From positions 1 through 64,000 of the forward strand of contig QAOA01008153.1 in NCBI GenBank assembly GCA_003255065.1: a DNA stretch of 64,000 nucleotides, given 5' to 3'. Made by a program: the position numbers and the translations under genes. Source of the stretch: Cercis canadensis (Eukaryota; Streptophyta; Magnoliopsida; Fabales; Fabaceae). This document shows positions 27,196-40,800 of the stretch, in pieces (position 1 is the first letter of the stretch; each line of letters opens with the position of its first letter). The notes under the pieces were generated by a model, which searched no databases, was not told where the DNA came from, and saw only the letters and a list, made by a program, of their open reading frames with translations.

Positions 27196-30100
27196 GATCA
27201 CTGAATCTGGGACGAGACAGTTTCCTGGAGAGTCACTATATCTGGACCGGGACCCTGTTTCGGTTCATCCCTGTTTCTGACTCAGATATTTTTCTTGTAG
27301 ATCACTGAATCTGGGACGAGACAGTTTCCTGGAGAGTCACTATATCTGGACCGGGACCCTGTTTCGGTTCATCCCTGTTTCTGACTCAGATATTTTTCTT
27401 GTAGATCACTGAATCTGGGACGAGACAGTTTCCTGGAGAGTCACTATATCTGGACCGGGACCCTGTTTCGGTTCATCCCTGTTTCTGACTCAGATATTTT
27501 TCTTGTAGATCACTGAATCTGGGACGAGACAGTTTCCTGGAGAGTCACTATATCTGGACCGGGACCCTGTTTCGGTTCATCCCTGTTTCTGACTCAGATA
27601 TTTTTCTTGTAGATCACTGAATCTGGGACGAGACAGTTTCCTGGAGAGTCACTATATCTGGACCGGGACCCTGTTTCGGTTCATCCCTGTTTCTGACTCA
27701 GATATTTTTCTTGTAGATCACTGAATCTGGGACGAGACAGTTTCCTGGAGAGTCACTATATCTGGACCGGGACCCTGTTTCGGTTCATCCCTGTTTCTGA
27801 CTCAGATATTTTTCTTGTAGATCACTGAATCTGGGACGAGACAGTTTCCTGGAGAGTCACTATATCTGGACCGGGACCCTGTTTCGGTTCATCCCTGTTT
27901 CTGACTCAGATATTTTTCTTGTAGATCACTGAATCTGGGACGAGACAGTTTCCTGGAGAGTCACTATATCTGGACCGGGACCCTGTTTCGGTTCATCCCT
28001 GTTTCTGACTCAGATATTTTTCTTGTAGATCACTGAATCTGGGACGAGACAGTTTCCTGGAGAGTCACTATATCTGGACCGGGACCCTGTTTCGGTTCAT
28101 CCCTGTTTCTGACTCAGATATTTTTCTTGTAGATCACTGAATCTGGGACGAGACAGTTTCCTGGAGAGTCACTATATCTGGACCGGGACCCTGTTTCGGT
28201 TCATCCCTGTTTCTGACTCAGATATTTTTCTTGTAGATCACTGAATCTGGGACGAGACAGTTTCCTGGAGAGTCACTATATCTGGACCGGGACCCTGTTT
28301 CGGTTCATCCCTGTTTCTGACTCAGATATTTTTCTTGTAGATCACTGAATCTGGGACGAGACAGTTTCCTGGAGAGTCACTATATCTGGACCGGGACCCT
28401 GTTTCGGTTCATCCCTGTTTCTGACTCAGATATTTTTCTTGTAGATCACTGAATCTGGGACGAGACAGTTTCCTGGAGAGTCACTATATCTGGACCGGGA
28501 CCCTGTTTCGGTTCATCCCTGTTTCTGACTCAGATATTTTTCTTGTAGATCACTGAATCTGGGACGAGACAGTTTCCTGGAGAGTCACTATATCTGGACC
28601 GGGACCCTGTTTCGGTTCATCCCTGTTTCTGACTCAGATATTTTTCTTGTAGATCACTGAATCTGGGACGAGACAGTTTCCTGGAGAGTCACTATATCTG
28701 GACCGGGACCCTGTTTCGGTTCATCCCTGTTTCTGACTCAGATATTTTTCTTGTAGATCACTGAATCTGGGACGAGACAGTTTCCTGGAGAGTCACTATA
28801 TCTGGACCGGGACCCTGTTTCGGTTCATCCCTGTTTCTGACTCAGATATTTTTCTTGTAGATCACTGAATCTGGGACGAGACAGTTTCCTGGAGAGTCAC
28901 TATATCTGGACCGGGACCCTGTTTCGGTTCATCCCTGTTTCTGACTCAGATATTTTTCTTGTAGATCACTGAATCTGGGACGAGACAGTTTCCTGGAGAG
29001 TCACTATATCTGGACCGGGACCCTGTTTCGGTTCATCCCTGTTTCTGACTCAGATATTTTTCTTGTAGATCACTGAATCTGGGACGAGACAGTTTCCTGG
29101 AGAGTCACTATATCTGGACCGGGACCCTGTTTCGGTTCATCCCTGTTTCTGACTCAGATATTTTTCTTGTAGATCACTGAATCTGGGACGAGACAGTTTC
29201 CTGGAGAGTCACTATATCTGGACCGGGACCCTGTTTCGGTTCATCCCTGTTTCTGACTCAGATATTTTTCTTGTAGATCACTGAATCTGGGACGAGACAG
29301 TTTCCTGGAGAGTCACTATATCTGGACCGGGACCCTGTTTCGGTTCATCCCTGTTTCTGACTCAGATATTTTTCTTGTAGATCACTGAATCTGGGACGAG
29401 ACAGTTTCCTGGAGAGTCACTATATCTGGACCGGGACCCTGTTTCGGTTCATCCCTGTTTCTGACTCAGATATTTTTCTTGTAGATCACTGAATCTGGGA
29501 CGAGACAGTTTCCTGGAGAGTCACTATATCTGGACCGGGACCCTGTTTCGGTTCATCCCTGTTTCTGACTCAGATATTTTTCTTGTAGATCACTGAATCT
29601 GGGACGAGACAGTTTCCTGGAGAGTCACTATATCTGGACCGGGACCCTGTTTCGGTTCATCCCTGTTTCTGACTCAGATATTTTTCTTGTAGATCACTGA
29701 ATCTGGGACGAGACAGTTTCCTGGAGAGTCACTATATCTGGACCGGGACCCTGTTTCGGTTCATCCCTGTTTCTGACTCAGATATTTTTCTTGTAGATCA
29801 CTGAATCTGGGACGAGACAGTTTCCTGGAGAGTCACTATATCTGGACCGGGACCCTGTTTCGGTTCATCCCTGTTTCTGACTCAGATATTTTTCTTGTAG
29901 ATCACTGAATCTGGGACGAGACAGTTTCCTGGAGAGTCACTATATCTGGACCGGGACCCTGTTTCGGTTCATCCCTGTTTCTGACTCAGATATTTTTCTT
30001 GTAGATCACTGAATCTGGGACGAGACAGTTTCCTGGAGAGTCACTATATCTGGACCGGGACCCTGTTTCGGTTCATCCCTGTTTCTGACTCAGATATTTT

Positions 30101-31510
30101 TCTTGTAGATCACTGAATCTGGGACGAGACAGTTTCCTGGAGAGTCACTATATCTGGACCGGGACCCTGTTTCGGTTCATCCCTGTTTCTGACTCAGATA
30201 TTTTTCTTGTAGATCACTGAATCTGGGACGAGACAGTTTCCTGGAGAGTCACTATATCTGGACCGGGACCCTGTTTCGGTTCATCCCTGTTTCTGACTCA
30301 GATATTTTTCTTGTAGATCACTGAATCTGGGACGAGACAGTTTCCTGGAGAGTCACTATATCTGGACCGGGACCCTGTTTCGGTTCATCCCTGTTTCTGA
30401 CTCAGATATTTTTCTTGTAGATCACTGAATCTGGGACGAGACAGTTTCCTGGAGAGTCACTATATCTGGACCGGGACCCTGTTTCGGTTCATCCCTGTTT
30501 CTGACTCAGATATTTTTCTTGTAGATCACTGAATCTGGGACGAGACAGTTTCCTGGAGAGTCACTATATCTGGACCGGGACCCTGTTTCGGTTCATCCCT
30601 GTTTCTGACTCAGATATTTTTCTTGTAGATCACTGAATCTGGGACGAGACAGTTTCCTGGAGAGTCACTATATCTGGACCGGGACCCTGTTTCGGTTCAT
30701 CCCTGTTTCTGACTCAGATATTTTTCTTGTAGATCACTGAATCTGGGACGAGACAGTTTCCTGGAGAGTCACTATATCTGGACCGGGACCCTGTTTCGGT
30801 TCATCCCTGTTTCTGACTCAGATATTTTTCTTGTAGATCACTGAATCTGGGACGAGACAGTTTCCTGGAGAGTCACTATATCTGGACCGGGACCCTGTTT
30901 CGGTTCATCCCTGTTTCTGACTCAGATATTTTTCTTGTAGATCACTGAATCTGGGACGAGACAGTTTCCTGGAGAGTCACTATATCTGGACCGGGACCCT
31001 GTTTCGGTTCATCCCTGTTTCTGACTCAGATATTTTTCTTGTAGATCACTGAATCTGGGACGAGACAGTTTCCTGGAGAGTCACTATATCTGGACCGGGA
31101 CCCTGTTTCGGTTCATCCCTGTTTCTGACTCAGATATTTTTCTTGTAGATCACTGAATCTGGGACGAGACAGTTTCCTGGAGAGTCACTATATCTGGACC
31201 GGGACCCTGTTTCGGTTCATCCCTGTTTCTGACTCAGATATTTTTCTTGTAGATCACTGAATCTGGGACGAGACAGTTTCCTGGAGAGTCACTATATCTG
31301 GACCGGGACCCTGTTTCGGTTCATCCCTGTTTCTGACTCAGATATTTTTCTTGTAGATCACTGAATCTGGGACGAGACAGTTTCCTGGAGAGTCACTATA
31401 TCTGGACCGGGACCCTGTTTCGGTTCATCCCTGTTTCTGACTCAGATATTTTTCTTGTAGATCACTGAATCTGGGACGAGACAGTTTCCTGGAGAGTCAC
31501 TATATCTGGA

Positions 31511-32146
31511 GCGGGACCCTGTTACGGTTCATCCCTGTATCTGATTCAGATATTTTTCTTGTAGATCACTGAATCTGGGATGAGGCAGTTTCCTGGAGAG
31601 TCACTATATCTGGACCGGGACCTTGTTACGGTTCATCCCTGTATCTGACTCAGATATTTTTCGTGTAGATCACTAAAACAGGGACGGGACAGTTTCCTGG
31701 AGAGTCACTATATCTGGACCGGGACCCTGTTACGGTTCATCCCTGTATCTGATTTAGATATTTTTCTTGTAGATCACTGAATCTGGGACGAGACAGTTTC
31801 CTGGAGAGTCACTATATCTGGAGCGGGACCCTGTTACGGTTCATCCCTGTTTCTGACACAGATATTTTTCTTGTATATGACTGAATCTGGGACGAGACAG
31901 TTTCCTGGAGAGTCAATTTATCTGGTACGGGACCCTGTTTCGGTTCATCCCTGTTTCTGACTCAGATATTTTTCGTGTAGATTACAGAATCAGGGACGGT
32001 ACAGTTTCCTGGTAAGTCACTATATCTGGACCGGGACCCTGTTTCGGTTCATCTCTGTTTCTGACTCAGATATTTTTCTTGTAGATCACTGAATCTGGGA
32101 CGAGACAGTTTCCTGGTGAGTCACTATATCTGTTCCGGGACCCTGT
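31511..32146. repeat. Variant satellite segment right of the long uniform block
   Basis: The order GGAGCGGG/GTTACGG, GGGATGAGGCAG, GTGTAGATCACTAAA, GGAGCGGG, then TGACACAG with TTGTATATGACTG largely repeats the order at about 12360-12930. Readable sequence ends at phase 63. Confidence 0.82.
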
Positions 32147-32194
32147 NNNNNNNNNNNNNNNNNNNNNNNNNNNNNNNNNNNNNNNNNNNNNNNN
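32147..32194. other. Assembly gap, 48 N
   Basis: The edges are at phases 63 and 19. An intact array needs 59 (or 163 and so on) missing bases, so the N count is about 11 short of register. Confidence 0.96.
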
Positions 32195-33414
32195 GAGACA
32201 GTTTCCTGGAGAGTCACTATATCTGGACCGGGACCCTGTTTCGGTTCATCCCTGTTTCTGACTCATATATTTTTCTTGTAGATCACTGAATCTGGGACGA
32301 GACAGTTTCCTGGAGAGTCACTATATCTGGACCGGGACCCTGTTTCGGTTCATCCCTGTTTCTGACTCAGATATTTTTCTTGTAGATCACTAAATCTAGG
32401 ATGAGACAGTTTCCTGGAGAGTCACTATGTCTGGATCGGGACCCTGTTTTGATTCATCCTTGTTTCTGACTCAGATATTTTTCTTCCAGATCACTTAATA
32501 AGGGACGAGACAGTTTCCTGGAGAGTCACTATATCTGGACCGGGACCCTGTTTCGGTTCATCCCTGTTTCTGACTCAGATATTTTTCTTGTAGATCACTG
32601 AATCTGGGACGAGACAGTTTCCTGGTGAGTCACTATATCTGTTCCGGGACCTTGTTTCGGTTCATCCCTGTTTCTGACACAGATATTTTTCTTGTATATC
32701 ACTGAATATGGGACAAGACAGTTTCCTGGAAAGTCACTATATCTGGACCGGGACCCTGTTTCGGTTCATCCCTGTTTTTGACTTAGATATTCTTCTTGTA
32801 GATCATTGAATCTGGGAAGAGACAGTTTCTTGGAGAGTCACTATATCTGGACCGGGAACTTGTTTCTGTTCATCCCTGTTTCTGACACAGATATTTTTCG
32901 TGTAGATCACTGAATCAGGGACAGGACAGTTTCCTGGTAAGTCATTATATCTGGACCGGGACCCTGTTAGACTTAGATATTCTTCTTGTAGATCATTGAA
33001 TCTGGGAAGAGACAGGTTCCTAGAGAGTCACTATATCTGGACCGGGAACCTGTTTCGGTTCATCCCTGTTTCTGACACAGATATTTTTCGTGTAGATCAC
33101 TGAATCTGGGACGGGACAGTTTCCTGGTAAGTCATTATATCTGGACCGGGACCCTGTTTTGGTTCATCCCTATTTATGACTTAAATTTTTTTCTTGTACA
33201 TCACTGAATCTGGGACGAGACAGTTTCCTGGAGAGTCACTATATCTGGACCGGGACCCTGTTTCGGTTCATCCCTGTTTCTGACTCAGATATTTTTCTTG
33301 TAGATCACTGAATCTGGGACGAGACAGTTTCCTGGAGAGTCACTATATCTGGACCGGGAACCTGTTTCGGTTCATTCCTGTTTCTGACTCAGATATTTTT
33401 CTTGTAGATCACTG

Positions 33415-34860
33415 AATCTGGGACGAGACAGTTTCCTGGTAACTCACTATATATGAATCGGGAACCTGTTTCCATTCATCCCTTTTTCTCACTCAGATAT
33501 TTTTCTTGTAGATCACTGAATCTGGGAAGAGACTGTTTCCTGGTGAGTCACTATATATGTTCCGAGACCTTGTTTCGGTTCATCTCTGTTTCTGACTCAT
33601 ATATTTTTCTTGTAGATCACTGAATCTGGGACGAGACAGTTTCCTGGAGAGTCACTATATCTGGAGCGGGACCCTGTTACGGTTCATCCCTGTATCTGAT
33701 TCAGATATTTTTCTTGTAGATCACTGAATCTGGGACGAGACAGTTTCCTGGAGAGTCACTATATCTGGACCGGGACCCTGTTACGGTTCATCCCTGTTTC
33801 TGACTCAGATATTTTTCTTGTAGATCACTGAATCTGGGACGAGACAGTTTGCTGGAGAGTCACTATATCTGTTCCGGGACCTTGTTTCGCTTCATCCCTG
33901 TTTCTGACATAGATATTTTTCTTGTATATCACTGAATCTGGGGCGAGGCAGTTTCCTGGAGAGTCTCTATATCTGTACCGAGACCCTATTACGGTTCATC
34001 CCTGTATCTGACTCAGATATAGTTCGTGTAGATAACTGAATCAGGGACGGGACAGTTTCCTGGTAAGTCACTATATCTGGACCGGGACCCTGTTTCGGTT
34101 CATCCCTGTTTCTGACTCAGATATTTTTCTTGTAGATCACTGAATCTGGGACGAGACAGTTTGCTGGAGAGTCACTATATCTGTTCCGGGACCTTGTTTC
34201 GGTACATCCCTGTTTCTGACATAGATATTTTTCTTGTATATCACTGAATCTGGGTCGAGGCAGTTTCCTGGAGAGTCACTATATCTGTACCGAGACCCTG
34301 TTACGGTTCATCCCTGTATCTGACACAGATATATTTCGTGTAGATAACAGAATCAGGGACGGGACAGTTTCCTGGTAAGTCACTATATCTGGACCGGGAC
34401 CTTGTTTTGGTTCATCCATTTTTATGACTCAAACCTTTTTCTTGTAAATCACTGAATCTGGGACGAGACAGTTTCCTTGAGAGTCACTATATCTGGACCG
34501 GGACCCTGTTTCGGTTCATCCCAGTTTCTGACTCAGATATTTTTCTTGTAGATCACTGAATCTGGGACGAGACAGTTTCCTGGAGAGTCACTATATCTGT
34601 TCCGGGACCTTGTTTCGGTTCATCCCTGTTTCTGACACAGATATTTTTCTTGTAGATCACTGAATCTGTGACGAGACAGTTTCCTATTAAGTCACTATAT
34701 ATGAATCGGGAACCTGTTTCGATTCATCCCTTTTTCTCACTCAGATATTTTTCTTGTAGATCACTGAATCTGGGAAGAGACTGTTTCCTGGTGAGTCACT
34801 ATATATGTTCCGAGACCTTGTTTCGGTTCATCTCTGTTTCTGACTCATATTTTTCTTGTA
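33415..34860. repeat. Segment duplicated at a 1248-bp (12-mer) offset
   Basis: The run ATGAATCGGGAACCTG, CATCCCTTTTTCTCACTC, GGGAAGAGACTG and ATATATGTTCCGAGACC is found at about 33450-33600 and 34690-34850. CCTTTTTCTC starts at 33481 and 34729, exactly 1248 bp apart. The second copy has lost about 3 bp in GACTCATATTTTTC. It overlaps the 3-mer duplication between the two copies. Confidence 0.86.
33840..34400. repeat. 312-bp (3-mer) tandem duplication
   Basis: Markers GCTGGAGAG (33851 and 34163) and ATCTGTACCGAGACCC (33971 and 34283) are both exactly 312 bp apart. Shared private changes include TGACATAG, TTGTATATCAC, CGAGGCAG and GTGTAGATAAC, so the three-monomer unit was copied as a whole. 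Differences between the copies are few. Confidence 0.88.
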
Positions 34861-37800
34861 GATCACTGAATCTGGGACGAGACAGTTTCCTATGACTTAG
34901 ATATTTTTCTTGTAGATCACTGAATCTGGGACGAGACAAATTCCTGTTGAGTCACTATATATGTTCCGGGACCCTGTTTCGGTTCACCCCTGTTTCTGAC
35001 TCAGATATATTTCGTGTAGATCACTGAATCAGGGACGAGACAGTTTCCTGGAGAGTCACTAAATCTGGACCGGGACCCTGTTTCGGTTCATCCCTGTTTC
35101 TGACTCAGATATTTTTCTTGTAGATCACTGAATCAGGGACGAGACAGTTTCCTGGTAAGTCAATATATCTGGACCGGGACCATGTTTTGGTTCATCCCTG
35201 TTTATGACTCAAATATTTTTCTTGTAGATCACTGAATCTAGGACGAGACAGTTTCCTGGAGAGTCACTATATCTGGAGCGGGACCCTATTACGTTTCATC
35301 CCTATATCTGATTCAGATATTTTTCTTGTAGATCAGAGAGTCACTATATCTGGACCGGGACCCTGTTACGGTTCATCCCTTATCTGACTCTGATATTTTT
35401 CGTGTAGATCACTGAATCAGGGACGGGACAGTTTCCTGGTAAGTCCCTATATTTGGACCGGGACCCTGTTTCGGTTCATCGCTATTTCTGACTCAAATAT
35501 TTTCCTTGTAGATCACTGAATCTGGGACGAGACAGTTTCTTGGAGGGTCACTGTATCTGGACCGGGACCCTGTTACGGTTCATCCCTGTATCTGACTCAG
35601 ATATTTTTCGTGTAGATCACTGAATCAGGGACGGGACAGTTTCCTGGTAAGTCACTATATCTGGACCGGGACCCTATTTCGGTTCATCGCTGTTTCTGAC
35701 TCAGATATTTTTCTTGTAGACCACAGAATCTGGGACGAGACAGTTTCCTGTTGAGTCACTATATCTGTTCCTGGACCCTGTTTCGGTTCATCATTGTTTC
35801 TGACTCAGATATTTTTCTTGCAGATCACTTAATAAGGGACGAGACAGTTTCCTGGTGAGTCACTATATCTGTTCCGAGACCTTGTTTCGGTTCATCCCTG
35901 TTTCTGACACAGATATTTTTCTTGTATATCACTGAATCTGGGACGAGACAATTTCCTGGAGAGTCACTATATCTGGACCGAGACCCTGTTTCGGTTCATC
36001 CCTGTTTCTGACTCAGATATCCTTCTTGTAGATCACTCAGTCTGGGAAGAGACAGTTTCCTGGAGAGTCACTGTATCTGGACCGGGACCTTTTTCGGTTC
36101 ATCCATGTTTCTGACTCAGATATTTTTCGTGTAGATTACTGAATCAGGGACGGGACAGTTTCCTGGTAAGTCACTATATCTGGACCGGGACCCTGTTTTG
36201 GTTCATCCCTGTTTATGACTCAAATATTTTTCCTGTAGATCACTGAATCTAGGACGAGACAGTTTCCTGGAGAGTCACTATATCTGGAGCGGGACCCTGT
36301 TACGGTTTATCCCTGTATCTGGTTCAGATACTTTTTTTGTAGATCACTGAATCTGGGTCGAGGCAGTTTCTTGGAGAGTCACTATATCTGGACCGGGACC
36401 CTGTTACGGTTCATCCCTGTATCTGACTCAGATATTTTTCGTGTAGATCACTGAATCAGGGACGGGACAGTTTCCTGGTAAGTCACTATATCTGGACCGG
36501 GACCCTGTTTCGGTTCATCCCTGTTTCTGACTCAGATATTTTTCTTGTAGATCACTGAATCTGGGACGAGACAGTTTCCTGGAGAGTCACTATATCTGGA
36601 GCGGGACCCTGTTACGGTTCATCCCTATTTCTGACTCAAATATTTTTCTTGTAGATCACTGAATCTGGGACGAGACAGTTTCCTGGAGAGTCACTATATC
36701 TGGACCGGGACCCTGTTTCGATACATCCCTGTTTCTGACTCAGATATTTTTCTTGTAGATCACTTAATCTGGGACGAGACAATTTCCTAGAGAGTCACTA
36801 TAACTGGACCGGGACCCTGTTTCGGTTCATCCCTGTTTATGACTCAGATATTTTTCTTGTAGATCACTGAATCATGGACGGGACAGTTTCCTGGTAAGTC
36901 AATATATCTGGACCGGGACCCTGTTTCGGTTCATCGCTGTTTCTGACTCAGATATTTTTCTTGTAGATCACTGAATCTGGGACGAGACAGTTTCCTGGAG
37001 AGTCACTATATCTGGACCGGGACCCTGTTTCGGTTCATCCCTGTTTCTGACTCAGATATTTTTCTTGTAGATCACTGAATCTGGGACGAGACAGTTTCCT
37101 GGAGAGTCACTATATCTGGACCGGGACCCTGTTTCGGTTCATCCCTGTTTCTGACTCAGATATTTTTCTTGTAGATCACTGAATCTGGGACGAGACAGTT
37201 TCCTGGAGAGTCACTATATCTGGACCGGGACCCTGTTTCGGTTCATCCCTGTATCTGACTCAGATATTTTTCTTGTAGATCACTGAATCTGGGACGAGAC
37301 AGTTTCCTGGAGAGTCACTATATCTGGACCGGGACCCTGTTACGGTTCATCCCTGTATCTGACTCAGATATTTTTCGTGTAGATCACTGAATCAGGGACG
37401 GGACAGTTTCCTGGTAAGTCAATATATCTGGACCGGGACCCTGTTTCGGTTCATCCCTGTTTATGACTCAGATATTTTTCTTGTATATCACTGAATAAGG
37501 GACGGGACAGTTTCCTGGTAAGTCACTATATCTGGACCGGGACCCTGTTTCGGTTCATCGCTGTTTCTGACTCAGATATTTTTCTTGTAGACCACTGAAT
37601 CTGGGACGAGACAGTTTCCTGTTGAGTCACTTTATCTGTTCCGGGACCCTGTTTCGGTTCATCCCTGTTTCTGACTCAAATACTTTTCTTGTAGATCACT
37701 GAATCTGGGACGAGACAGTTTCCTAGAGAGTCACTATATCTGGACCGGGACCCTGTTTCGGTTCATCCTTGTTTCTGGCTCAGATATTTTTCTTGCAGAT

Positions 37801-40800
37801 CACTTAATAAGGGACAAGACAGTTTCCTGGTAAGTCACTATATCTGTTCCGAGATCTTGTTTCGGTTAATCCCTGTTTCTGACACAGATATTTTTCTTGT
37901 ATATCACTGAATCTGGGACGAGACAGTTTCCTTTAGAGTCACTATATCTGGACCGGGACCCTGTTTCGGTTCATCCCTTTTTCTGACTCAGATATTCTTC
38001 TTGTAGATCACTGAATCTCGGAAGAGACAGTTTCTTGGAGAGTCACTATATCTGGACCGGGAACTTTTTCGCTTCATCCCTGTTTCTGACTCAGATATTT
38101 TTCATGTAGATTACTGAATCAGGGACGGGACAGATTCCTGGTAAGTCACTATATCAGGACCGGGACCCTGTTTTGGTTCATCCTGTTTATGACTCAAATA
38201 TTTTTTTAGTAGATCACTGAATCTGGGACGAGACAGTTTCCTGGAGAGTCACTATATCTGGTCCAGGACCCTGTTTCGGTTCATCCCTGTTTCTGACTCA
38301 GATATTTTTCTTGTAGATCACTGAATCTGGGACGAGAAAGTTTCCTGGAGAGTCACTATATCTGTTCCGAGACCATGTTTCGGTTCATCCCAGTTTCTGA
38401 CACAGATATTTTTCTTGTATATCACTGAATCTGGGACGAGACAGTTTCCTGGTAAGTCACTATATCTGGACCGGGACCCTGTTTCGGTTCATCCCTGTTT
38501 ATGATTCAGATATTTTTCTTGTAGATCACTGAATAAGGGACGGGACAGTTAGGACGAGACAGTTTCCTGGAGAGTCAATATATCTGGAGCGGGACCCAGT
38601 TACGGTTCATCCCTGTATCTGATTCAGATATTTTTCTTGTAGATCACTGAATCTGGTACGAGGCAGTTTCCTGGAGAGTCACTATATCTGGACCGGGACC
38701 CTGTTACGGTTCATCCCTATATCTGACACAGATATTTTTCGTGTAGATTACTGAATCAGGGACGGGACAGTTTCCTGGTAAGTCACTATATCTGGACCGG
38801 GACCCTGTTTCGGTTCATCCCTGTTTCTGACTCAGATATTTTTCTTGTAGATCACTGAATCTGGGACGAGACAGTTTCCTGGAGAGTCACTATATCTGGA
38901 GCGGGACCCTGTTACGGTTCATCCCTGTATCTGATTCAGATATTTTTCTTGTAGATTACTAAATCTAGGACGGGACAGTTTCCTGGAGAGTCACTATATC
39001 TGTTCCAGGACCTTGTTTCATATCTGGAGCGGGACCCTGTTACGGTTCATCCCTGTTTCTGACACAGTTATTTTTCTTGTATATGACTGAATCTGGGACG
39101 AGACAGTTTCCTAGAGAGTCATTATATCTGGACCGGGACCCTGTTTCGGTTCATCCCTGTTTCTGACTCCGATATTTTTCTTGTAGATCACTGAATCTGG
39201 GACGAGACAATTTCCTGAAGAGTCACTATATCAGGACCGGGACCCTGTTTCGGTTCATCTCTGTTCCTGACTCAGATATTCTTCTTGTAGATCACTGAAT
39301 CTGGGAAGAGACAGTTTCCTAGAGAGTCAATATATCTGGACCGGGATCCTGTTTCGGTTCATCCCTGTTTCTGACTCAGATATTTTTCTTGTAGATCACT
39401 GAATCTGGGACGAGACAATTTCCTGGAGAGTCACTATATCTGGACCGGGACCCTGTTTCGGTTCATCCCTGTTTCTGACTCAGATATTTTTCTTGTAGAT
39501 CACTGAATCTGGGACGAGACAGTTTCCTGGTGAGTCACTATATCTGTTCCGGGACCTTGTATCGGTTCATACCTGTTTCTGACTCATATATTTTTATTGT
39601 AGATCACTAAATCTGGGACGAGACAGTTTCCTACAGAGTGACTATATCTGGAGCGGGACCCTGTTACGGTTCATCCCTGTATCTGATTGAGATATTTTTC
39701 TTGTAGATCACTGAATCTGGGACGAGGCAGTTTCCTGGAGAGTCACTATATCTGGAGCGGGACCCTGTTACGGTTCATCCCTGTTTCTGACTCATATATT
39801 TTTCTTGTAGATCACTGAATCTGGGACGAGACAATTTCCTGCAGAGTCACTATATCTGGACCGGGACCCTGTTACGGTTCATCCCTGTTTATAACTCAGA
39901 TATTTTCTTGTAGATCACTGAATCTGGGACGAGAGAGTTTCCTGGAGAGTCACTATATCTGTTCCGGGACCTTGTTCCGGTTCATCCCTGTTTCTATCAT
40001 AGATATTTTTCTTGTATATCACTGAATCTGGGACGAGACAGTTTTCTGGAGAATCACTATATCTGGACCGGGACCCTGTTTCGGTTCATCCCTGTTTCTG
40101 ACTCAGATATTCTTCTTGTAGATAACTGAATCTGGGACGAGAGAGTTTCTTGGAGAGTCACTATATTTGGAACGGGACCCTGTTTCGGTTCATCCCTGTT
40201 TCTGACTCAGATATTTTTCTTGTAGATCACTGAATCTGGGACGAGACAGTTTCTTGGAGAGTCACTATATCTGGACCGGGAACTTTTTCGGTTCATCCCT
40301 GTTTCTGACTCAGATATTTTTCGTGTAGATTACTGAATCAGGGACGGGACAGTTACCTGGTAAGTCACTATATCTGGACCGGGACCCTGTTTTGGTTCAT
40401 CCCTGTTTATGACTCAAATATTTTTCTTGTAGATCACTGAATCTGGGACGAGACAGTTTCTTGGAGAGTCACTATATCTGGACCGGGACCCTGTTTCGGT
40501 TCATCCCTATTTCTGACTCAGATATTCTTCTTTTAGATAACTGAATCTGGGACGAGAGATTTTCTTGGAGAGTCACTATATCTGGACCAGGACCCTGTTT
40601 CGGTTCATCCCTGTTTCTGACTCAGATAGTTTTCCTGTAGATCACTGAATCTGGGACGAGACAGTTTCCTGGAGTCACTATATCTGTTCCGGGACCTTGT
40701 TTCTTTCATCCCTGTTTCTGACACAGATATTTTTCTTGTAGATCACTGAATCAGGGACGAGACAGTTTCCTGGAGAGTCACTATATCTGGAGCGGGACCC

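Larger units (their letters stand above)
26970..31510. repeat. Longest uniform block, 43.7 identical class A monomers
   Basis: From 26970 to 31510 (4541 bp) I saw no substitution or indel; rows 1560 bp apart match letter for letter. On the left the copy before the block has GGAGCGGGACC, GTTACGG and CTGTATCTTATT. On the right, from 31511, the sequence again reads GGAGCGGGACC, GTTACGG and CTGTATCTGATT. The block is therefore bracketed by the same variant type. It may be a very recent amplification, or a run filled in by assembly software from one consensus. No single N or gap lies inside it. Confidence 0.95.

Noticed and set aside
27092..27403. 312-bp period as a sign of hidden protein coding (104 codons)
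   Set aside because: TAG and TGA in the monomer close the frames within about two units; no frame stays open through three monomers.
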